Source: Cytophagales bacterium
Lineage (GTDB): Bacteria; Bacteroidota; Bacteroidia; Cytophagales; Cytophagaceae
Length of the DNA stretch: 52,345 nucleotides
Direction of reading: 5' to 3'
NCBI GenBank assembly: GCA_013297765.1
Contig: JAAFID010000004.1
Coordinates: 1-52,345 of the forward strand
Shown here piece by piece: positions 52,061-52,345 of the stretch. Below the pieces are notes generated by a model. The model was not told the origin of the DNA and searched no databases. It saw only the letters and a program-made list of their open reading frames with translations. Numbering within the stretch: position 1 is the first letter of the stretch; every line of letters starts with the position of its first letter. The position numbers were made by a program, and so were the translations under genes.

Positions 52061-52345
52061 TGTATTATAAAAAATTAGTCTACAGTTGCCTCTGTTTATT
52101 TGCAGCTATAGGTTTTTCGGCGATCACTGTGGCGAACAAATGGAAAATTTCTCACAGAAAAGAATTGGTAATCATTTCTAGCGACCAATTAATTGCAGGC
52201 ATTCTACAAGGCAATACCCTATTACTACCTATGAAGAATCAAAAAATTAATAGCATATTGAAAGATAAGTTATGGAACTATGGGGTAGTTAATATTGAGT
52301 ACACATTACCCACACGAGAAATAGACAGTAGTCTTTATTTGCATT
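52042..52345 (+). CDS. comEC: Continuation of comEC in the -1 frame (cut by window edge)
   Basis: From an ATG at 52042, overlapping the previous frame by 19 bases, the sequence is open to the window edge (about 101 residues). It begins MGVLLLVYYKKLVYSCLCLF, another membrane helix, then KWKISHRKELVIISSDQLIAG, like the soluble C-terminal part of Bacteroidota ComEC proteins. This suggests either a frameshift (mutation or sequence error) or a true split gene with coupled translation. Confidence 0.55.
   Translation, partial: MGVLLLVYYKKLVYSCLCLFAAIGFSAITVANKWKISHRKELVIISSDQLIAGILQGNTLLLPMKNQKINSILKDKLWNYGVVNIEYTLPTREIDSSLYLH

Noticed and set aside
1-52345. tRNA, rRNA, riboswitch, prophage or insertion-sequence genes
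   Set aside because: None could be supported by reading both strands: no cloverleaf-like sequences, transposase motifs or phage structural proteins were seen.

Overview
The window looks like a chromosomal segment of an AT-rich member of the Bacteroidota. The evidence is: three large exported proteins ending in type IX secretion (T9SS) C-terminal sorting domains (13846-16464, 24969-31154, 48772-50541); a fused SecDF translocase; several upstream TAnnTTTG-type -7 elements with little sign of Shine-Dalgarno sites; and family variants typical of this phylum. No rRNA, tRNA, CRISPR array, transposase or phage structural gene was recognised. The genus cannot be fixed from the sequence alone.

Layout. 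1-12.7 kb is a leftward housekeeping block: sppA (cut by the window edge), an exported beta-barrel-like protein, thrC, a UvrD/PcrA helicase, a two-gene AAA ATPase plus PD-(D/E)xK-like cassette (5984-7578), then alaS, a methyltransferase, a ZIP transporter and a lipid kinase, probably one transcription unit. 12.8-16.5 kb holds a rightward M23 peptidase facing a secreted endonuclease/exonuclease/phosphatase protein. 16.5-19.8 kb is accessory: a three-gene HipBST-like toxin-antitoxin operon with overlapping genes and a repeat-bearing promoter, a two-gene retropepsin-like protease cassette, and a membrane fatty acid hydroxylase. 20.0-24.9 kb runs rightward: a small exported protein, secDF, folK and a lipoprotein whose 3' end runs through a palindromic repeat. 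24.9-31.2 kb is one 2061-residue surface protein with three LamG-like modules. 31.4-35.6 kb has a fused FAD/Fe-S oxidoreductase and a YhcG-type (DUF1016) nuclease carrying a perfect palindrome inside the gene and a near-identical one in its leader. 35.7-41.2 kb is a tripartite RND efflux operon. 41.4-45.9 kb has a nucleoside-recognition membrane protein and then a group of small envelope or stress-type proteins (DUF4142, a 58-residue ORF, a low-affinity iron permease homologue, DUF748, a lipoprotein, an lmo0937-like peptide and a YtxH-like protein). 46.0-52.3 kb has a methyltransferase, a DUF62 SAM-hydrolase family gene, and the tight rightward unit phoH - M43 metalloprotease - comEC. The comEC reading frame is broken at about 52.04 kb.

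How the parts fit. Most genes serve envelope and secretion biology: Sec export, T9SS cargo, peptidoglycan hydrolysis, efflux and small envelope proteins. Small accessory cassettes that resemble defence or toxin-antitoxin systems sit between them. The best candidates for something new are the AAA/nuclease-like pair, the retropepsin-like pair next to HipBST, and the palindrome-associated YhcG nuclease. All functional statements rest on motif reading by eye; no alignment or database search was run.
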